A DNA stretch of 64,000 nt, taken from positions 38,658,193 through 38,722,192 of the forward strand of contig NC_092354.1 of assembly GCF_963676685.1 (NCBI RefSeq), in the 5' to 3' direction. The position numbers and the translations under genes are program-made. The DNA comes from Mytilus edulis (lineage: Eukaryota > Mollusca > Bivalvia > Mytilida > Mytilidae). The notes beneath the pieces were generated by a model. That model did not search any database. It had not been told where the DNA came from and saw only the letters and a program-made list of their open reading frames with translations. How positions within the stretch are numbered: the stretch's first letter is position 1; every line of letters begins with the position of its first letter. Shown here piece after piece: positions 59,633 through 64,000 of this stretch.

Positions 59633-59967
59633 ATGGCGCATGCGCAATTGTATACATCATATCTCTGTGTATTTATTTTCGCATCTTTGATTTTGTTATT
59701 ACATAGATAAAAGTTTCCGTCCGTACTATCTTATTTATTAATGATATGATTTATTATATACATAAAAGTGAAATAGATGTTTATTATGGATGAAAAATAG
59801 AAATGCGTAACATTTACGAAACTATAATTTGGACGCATGCGCGCTCTTCTTAAATTTTGATTTTTAAAGCGGGATTCTCTTTAACATTCAGATCATCAAC
59901 TTTTATTACAAGACGACACCAAGAATTTACAGTTATTATTTAAGATAAGACAAAGATTAAAAGAAAG
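59633..59967 (+). promoter_or_regulatory. Possible promoter and first non-coding exon of the transposase gene
   Basis: Two NRF1-like palindromes, GCGCATGCGC at 59636-59645 and ACGCATGCGCGC at 59833-59844, stand out in AT-rich DNA; in animals such motifs mark CpG-type promoters. A donor-like AAAG|GTAATT places a possible 5' splice site after 59967. It could join the acceptor ending at 62173, making a 5' UTR exon. No transcript evidence is available. Confidence 0.3.
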
Positions 59968-60427
59968 GTAATTATATAGATGTGATCGTATTGCATGTTT
60001 CTGCACGAGCAAGATAAAAAACATAGAATTATAACGACTTCATTGGTCGGGATAATTTGAAGTTAAATATGCAGGAAACACTCGCCAATGTTTCCCCTCA
60101 CTGGTTTGTACGATTCTCCAATTAGTTATAATCTCTGAGTTTATTGTGATGTGCATGGAAATTAACATATAATTTTTCTCATTAAAAATGTAGTCGCTGA
60201 TAAAAAAAAAAAAAGGGGGAGAGGTTAGGACCCCCCCTTTTGTTGTGAATTTTTTTACGATTAATGCATATTTAGGATTTATACATATATATGAATTATG
60301 AGGAAATATGGTTTGAATCCCTACCCAAATAAAATAATTATCCTGTGCTGGGGACATAATGAAAAGCGAACAAATATGCTTGGTTCTTGTTTTTACATAT
60401 TAAAATGGCATACACGCGTTACGTACA
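59968..60427. other. Intron-like non-coding stretch
   Basis: AT-rich, with an A13-G5 run and a C7 run near 60201-60237. The minus ORF at 60040-60357 crosses these homopolymers and has no recognisable domain. No gene called. Confidence 0.45.
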
Positions 60428-61328
60428 TGTATGGATAGGATCAGGTCTGTTCACGCCCAATACACTTTCGCACCCTACACGTTTGCACTCAAGGTCCGAC
60501 TCTCCTATTTTAAATCAAATTCAAGTTGAATAATTTGAAAATCAAGAATTTTGTTTTTATTTAATTTGATGTAAATAGTAAAAATACTTTGATAAATGGA
60601 AGATGTGGGGTGAGTACCTATGAGACGAATCTCCCTCCAAATAACAATTTGAAAAAAAGTAAACCATTATAGGTCAATGTATGGCCTTCAACACCGAGCC
60701 TTGGCGCTCACACCAAACAACAATCTATAAAGGGCCCCAAAAATTACTAGTGTAAAACCATTCAAACAGGAAAACCAACAGTCTAATCTATATAAAAAAA
60801 AAATGAGAAACACGTAAAATTATATTAAAAAAAAACCGAGAAACACGTAAAATTATATTAGAAAAAAAAACGAGAAACACACATAAAGTACATAAAGGAA
60901 CAACAACTTCTGTACATCAGATTATGTATTTAGCTAGGTGTGAGTAAAACATTAGAGATTTTAAATGAAAAACAACAAAGATTTTAACAGCTTGGCCCCT
61001 TTGATCTATCATGATTAAAATTTATTCATCACAAAAAGAAATATGTTGTAAGTGTCTTACTTTATTTTGAAACAATGCAATATAAGTTAGCAATACACTA
61101 ACCTAAACAAGTTTGATTTATTCAACATAAAAAAAAACAACGTTTTCTCACTATAATTTAAGGCAATGACAACAAATATACTTAAAGAATACACTTGCCA
61201 AACCTTAATTACAAAGTTATTTAACATAAAACCAATAAAATTAGGCGCGAATGTGTAGGGTGGAAAGTGAAAAACATTGGGTGCCAAAGTGAATGGGCGC
61301 AAACCGACCTAGATTCTGTATGGATAGG
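60428..61328. mobile_element. Non-autonomous TIR element (~880 bp) flanked by a 12-bp direct repeat
   Basis: TGTATGGATAGG occurs at 60428-60439 and again at 61317-61328. Just inside, the two ends are imperfect inverted repeats of about 36 bp. The left reads AGGTCTGTTCACGCCC then CACTTTCGCACCC. The right, complemented, reads AGGTCGGTTTGCGCCC then CACTTTGGCACCC. Short motifs of the type TTTCGCACCC recur near both ends. No transposase inside; a diverged copy of the 61505 repeat family sits within. The direct repeat may be a target-site duplication, though 12 bp is long, so part may belong to the element. Confidence 0.6.
60597..60900 (+). repeat. Diverged copy of the repeat at 61505-61795
   Basis: Shares GAAGATGTGG, then TATGAGAC, then AGGTCAATGTATGGCCTTCA, then AAGGGCCC, then AAACCATTCAAACAGGAAAA with the better-preserved copy. 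Followed by A-rich tandem pieces containing GAGAAACACGTAAAATTATA, twice. Confidence 0.6.
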
Positions 61329-61504
61329 CCAGTTTCAGGATATGGTTTCAGATGAATCTGTGGTGTGACTTCCAACACATTTCGAGCAAACCAGTGAAAA
61401 AGTTAGAGTTTATACTGCACAAAATATTATGGAAATTTAAATCTAATAAGATGGTCACCCTCCCTCAGTTGTATGGGTAAAAAGATAACATACTTGCAGA
61501 ACTT

Positions 61505-61795
61505 ATATATAACAAAGAAGATGTGGTATGATTGCCAATGAGACAACTATCCACAAAAGACCAAAATGACATTAACAACTAGGTCACCGTACGGCCTTCA
61601 ACAATGAGCAAAGCCTATATCGCATAATCAGCTTAAAAGGCCCTGATAAGAAAATGTAAAGCAATTCAAACGAGAAAACTAACGGCCTTATTTAAGTAAA
61701 AAAATTAACGAATATAAATATGTAACACATAAACAAACGACAACCACTGAATTACAGGCTCCTGACTTGGGACAGGCACATATTAAATAATTTCT
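61505..61795 (+). repeat. Interspersed repeat of a mussel-type family
   Basis: Begins GAAGATGTGGTATGATTGCC, contains GTCACCGTACGGCCTTCAAC and AACGAGAAAACTAACGGCC, and ends ACAGGCTCCTGACTTGGGAC then AGGCAC. A diverged copy lies at 60597, and a fragment related to its 3' end lies inverted at about 7930-8000. I recall it as highly abundant in Mytilus. Short ORFs only. Confidence 0.65.
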
Positions 61796-62173
61796 ATTCT
61801 ACACATGTACCTTATTAAATGATGAGTAAAACATGCTTGAAACTTTAAATAAAGCGGCTATACATTCTATCTTGTAAATGACCTCTTAATGGCGTGCAAA
61901 ATTTACAATTTTCCCCGTGAACGACCTGATTCTAGAAATGATGTATTTGTTCTATATATTTTTTATGTTCTTGTTTTTGTTAATACAAATAGTAAAGGTC
62001 CTAATGCATTCTTAATAGGTCGAAAATTAATCTGTCTTCTGACTTGTTTGAACTGAATTTGATTAATTTTTATCAGATTTTGCATATGATATCATGTTAA
62101 AATTAACAACAATCTTGAGTAGTTTAGCTTTACCTTTTTTAATCTGAGAAAAAACTAACATTTCATTTTTCAG
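61796..62173 (+). other. Non-coding stretch ending in a splice acceptor
   Basis: AT-rich with no ORF of note. It ends with the pyrimidine-rich TTTCATTTTTCAG (CAG ending at 62173), immediately before AATG of the transposase exon. In-frame stops lie just upstream (TGA at 62145), so the coding frame cannot extend to the left without splicing. Confidence 0.5.
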
Positions 62174-62174
62174 A

Positions 62175-64000
62175 ATGCATGCTTCTGAATCAAAAGAAAG
62201 AAGAAAAAGATACAAGAAAGCATGGATGCATGGGGCACGTTCTGTTCAAAGAAAAAGATGTCGTGAAATTGGTTCCAGTGACTCTGAGGATGAAAATCAA
62301 TACAGTAACATGCATGTTAACACAGGAGAAAATTCTAGTATTTCTTCTTCAAAATCAAATTATGAGTCAAACATACATGTACATGAAGATCAGGGAATCT
62401 TGAGTGATGATGAAATGGTAGCTTGTGAAAATGATTCAATTTCTGACAGTAACCAAGTTTCGCAAAGTGAGTCAGAATTATGGAATGCAATTGATCAACA
62501 TATCGTCATATCATCTGATTCAGAGGATAATTCAGAAATTCCAAATCAGGAGTTATTGTCAAAACTATTACCTTCCTGGGTTAATGAAAACAATATTTCA
62601 CACAATTCAACTGATAAGCTGCTTAAGATGTTAAAATTTATTGGATTAAAACAATTACCAGCAACAGCTAGAAGTCTTTTAAAAACTAAACGTCATGTTG
62701 ATACCAAAAAAGTATCAGGAATGGATTATTTTTACTTTGGGATAGAAGAAGGTATTGTTGACAACTTAAAAAAATATCCAGAAAAATTGCAAGAAAATGT
62801 CCAACAAATAGATATTTGTTTTAATATAGATGGTCTGCCTCTTTTTAAAAGTTCTCGAACATCATTGTGGCCGATATTATGTGGGTTATCGCTAGAAAAA
62901 TATCCAGTAGCAGTATTTCCCGTTGCATTATGCTTAGGTCAAAGCAAGCCAAAAGATTTGAATTTCATGAATGATGCAATTGAAGAACTTCAAAGGTTGA
63001 ATGGCAACGGGTTTCAGTTTAAAGAAAGAACTATTCAAATAAAAATATGTAGCTTTATTTGTGATGCTCCTGCCAAAGCAATGATAAAAAATGTTAAATT
63101 ATATTCAGGTTATTATGGATGTGATAAATGTACCCAAACTGGAGTATGGAATGGTAGAATAACATATCAGGAAATTGACACTGCACAGCCTCGCACTGAT
63201 ATATCATTCAGGAGTCAATCACAACCTGAACATCATCATGGTAACACACCACTAACAAATCTGCCAATAGACATGACTAAAGCATTTCCAGTTGATTACA
63301 TGCATCAAACATGTTTAGGGGTCATGAAGAGACTGTTGTTACTTTGGTTAAGAGGTAAAAGAGACTTTAAATTGTCTGCACAAAATAAAGATCAAATAAG
63401 TTTTAAGTTGTTACAACTTCGAAAAGCTATACCCAGTGTATTTGCCCGAAAACCAAGAAGTCTTGATGATGTAGACCGATGGAAAGCCACTGAATATCGC
63501 CAATTTCTCTTATATACTGGAAAAATTGTGTTGAAAGATATCCTAAGACCAGAACTATACTCTCATTTTATGACTTTAAGTGTTGGGATAGGAATTATTG
63601 TTTCTCCAGAACTATCTAAGAACCACCAGATGTATGCAGAAAATCTGCTTAAATTCTTTATAGCACAGGGAAGAGAAATTTATGGCCCTGAATTTCTAGT
63701 GTACAATGTGCACAGTATGATGCATATTGCTGATGATGTGAAAAATCTTGGACATCTTGACAAATTTAGTGCATTTCCGTATGAAAACTATATGCAGAAA
63801 CTGAAAAAAGCAGTTCATTCTGGAAAATGTCCTCTAATTCAAATAATCAAAAGAATTTTTGAAATGAAAAATGAGACAAAATGTTTTGTTGATCAAGAAA
63901 AAAAAATAGTAAATAAGAAGCCGAACAATTCTTATATATTAGATAACCAAAATGGCTGTGAAGTCATTGAATTGACAAATGAACAACATACTGACGGTAC
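62175..64000 (+). CDS. Tnp2-like (CACTA/EnSpm-type) DDE transposase, 3'-incomplete at window edge
   Basis: An open frame of 608 codons without a stop, cut by the window end. ATG at 62175 follows a splice acceptor by one base. Residues 1-30 are basic (KERRKRYKK, QRKRCR), possibly nuclear localising; 31-125 are acidic and Ser-rich with SSDSEDE and SSDSEDN. The catalytic-like core has NIDGLPLFKSS (D219) with SLWPI as in Tnp2 proteins, CDAPAKA (D297), a GYYGCDKCTQTG zinc-type CxxC (C316, C319), HHHG (353-356), FPVDYMH (371-377), RWKATEYRQFLLYTG (435-449), YNVHSMMHIADD (510-521) and FSAFPYENY (E537). D219, D297 and E537 are candidates for the DDE triad that cuts and joins transposon ends. The frame is intact, so the gene may be active or recent. 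Family assignment is from motif memory; domestication cannot be excluded. Confidence 0.8.
   Translation, partial: MHASESKERRKRYKKAWMHGARSVQRKRCREIGSSDSEDENQYSNMHVNTGENSSISSSKSNYESNIHVHEDQGILSDDEMVACENDSISDSNQVSQSESELWNAIDQHIVISSDSEDNSEIPNQELLSKLLPSWVNENNISHNSTDKLLKMLKFIGLKQLPATARSLLKTKRHVDTKKVSGMDYFYFGIEEGIVDNLKKYPEKLQENVQQIDICFNIDGLPLFKSSRTSLWPILCGLSLEKYPVAVFPVALCLGQSKPKDLNFMNDAIEELQRLNGNGFQFKERTIQIKICSFICDAPAKAMIKNVKLYSGYYGCDKCTQTGVWNGRITYQEIDTAQPRTDISFRSQSQPEHHHGNTPLTNLPIDMTKAFPVDYMHQTCLGVMKRLLLLWLRGKRDFKLSAQNKDQISFKLLQLRKAIPSVFARKPRSLDDVDRWKATEYRQFLLYTGKIVLKDILRPELYSHFMTLSVGIGIIVSPELSKNHQMYAENLLKFFIAQGREIYGPEFLVYNVHSMMHIADDVKNLGHLDKFSAFPYENYMQKLKKAVHSGKCPLIQIIKRIFEMKNETKCFVDQEKKIVNKKPNNSYILDNQNGCEVIELTNEQHTDG

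Larger units (their letters stand above)
59231..64000 (+). mobile_element. Probable CACTA/EnSpm-like DNA transposon, left part (right end outside window)
   Basis: Inferred from three things: repeat-unit sequence stops sharply after 59230; an AACGTT-rich block resembling subterminal repeats follows; and a Tnp2-like transposase exon lies 3 kb inside. The new sequence begins CCCAATAAAC, but no matching inverted end is visible because the element would extend past the window. The left end and the membership of everything between are hypotheses; the transposase itself is much better supported. Confidence 0.45.

Noticed and set aside
59371-59706. 111-aa ORF over the AACGTT block
   Set aside because: Low-complexity lysine/proline run from homopolymers; no domain.
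60040-60357. 105-aa minus-strand ORF
   Set aside because: Crosses A and C homopolymer runs, has no recognisable domain, and lies in intron-like sequence.
62179-62634. ORFs of 74 and 69 aa at 62179 and 62425
   Set aside because: Out-of-frame shadows inside the long transposase frame that starts at 62175.

Overview
This is eukaryotic nuclear DNA, AT-rich and mostly non-coding. A bivalve mollusc is most likely, probably a marine mussel of the Mytilus type. The interspersed repeats around 5.4-5.8, 7.8-8.9 and 60.6-61.8 kb match families I remember as very common in mussel DNA, and the coding parts show splice signals, a 7TM receptor and a metazoan-type transposase. No database was searched.

Layout. 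(1) 1-9.2 kb: a rhodopsin-like GPCR exon (about 1750-3492), then repeats: three diverged ~188-bp tandem copies, retroelement 3' ends, a 153-bp TATG microsatellite, an old degenerate tandem array split by a dispersed element, a frameshifted retroelement fragment and a 143-bp palindrome. (2) 9.2-10.0 kb: a minisatellite of ~22 bp nested in three 222-bp higher-order copies. (3) 10.0-11.6 kb: AT-rich sequence with nothing recognised. (4) 11,616-59,230: the dominant feature, about 43 head-to-tail copies of a 1,101-bp unit. Each unit has one intact tRNA-Gly(GCC) gene on + and one intact tRNA-Glu(TTC) gene on -, facing each other, so 86 tRNA genes are visible. The copies look almost identical. A 100-N assembly gap (41,170-41,269) lies inside, so the true copy number is unknown. 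(5) 59.2-64.0 kb: the array stops abruptly at sequence that looks like one end of a DNA transposon: a stretch with 11 AACGTT motifs, possible promoter and splice signals, a nested ~880-bp TIR element, and a coding exon from 62,175 that stays open to the window edge (at least 608 codons) and resembles Tnp2-type (CACTA/EnSpm-like) transposases.

How the parts relate. The tRNA array is a dose-amplified Pol III locus making glycine (GGC/GGU) and glutamate (GAA) acceptors in a fixed 1:1 ratio. The right-hand transposon may have inserted into the array, so the array could resume beyond the window. The GPCR has no evident link to either.
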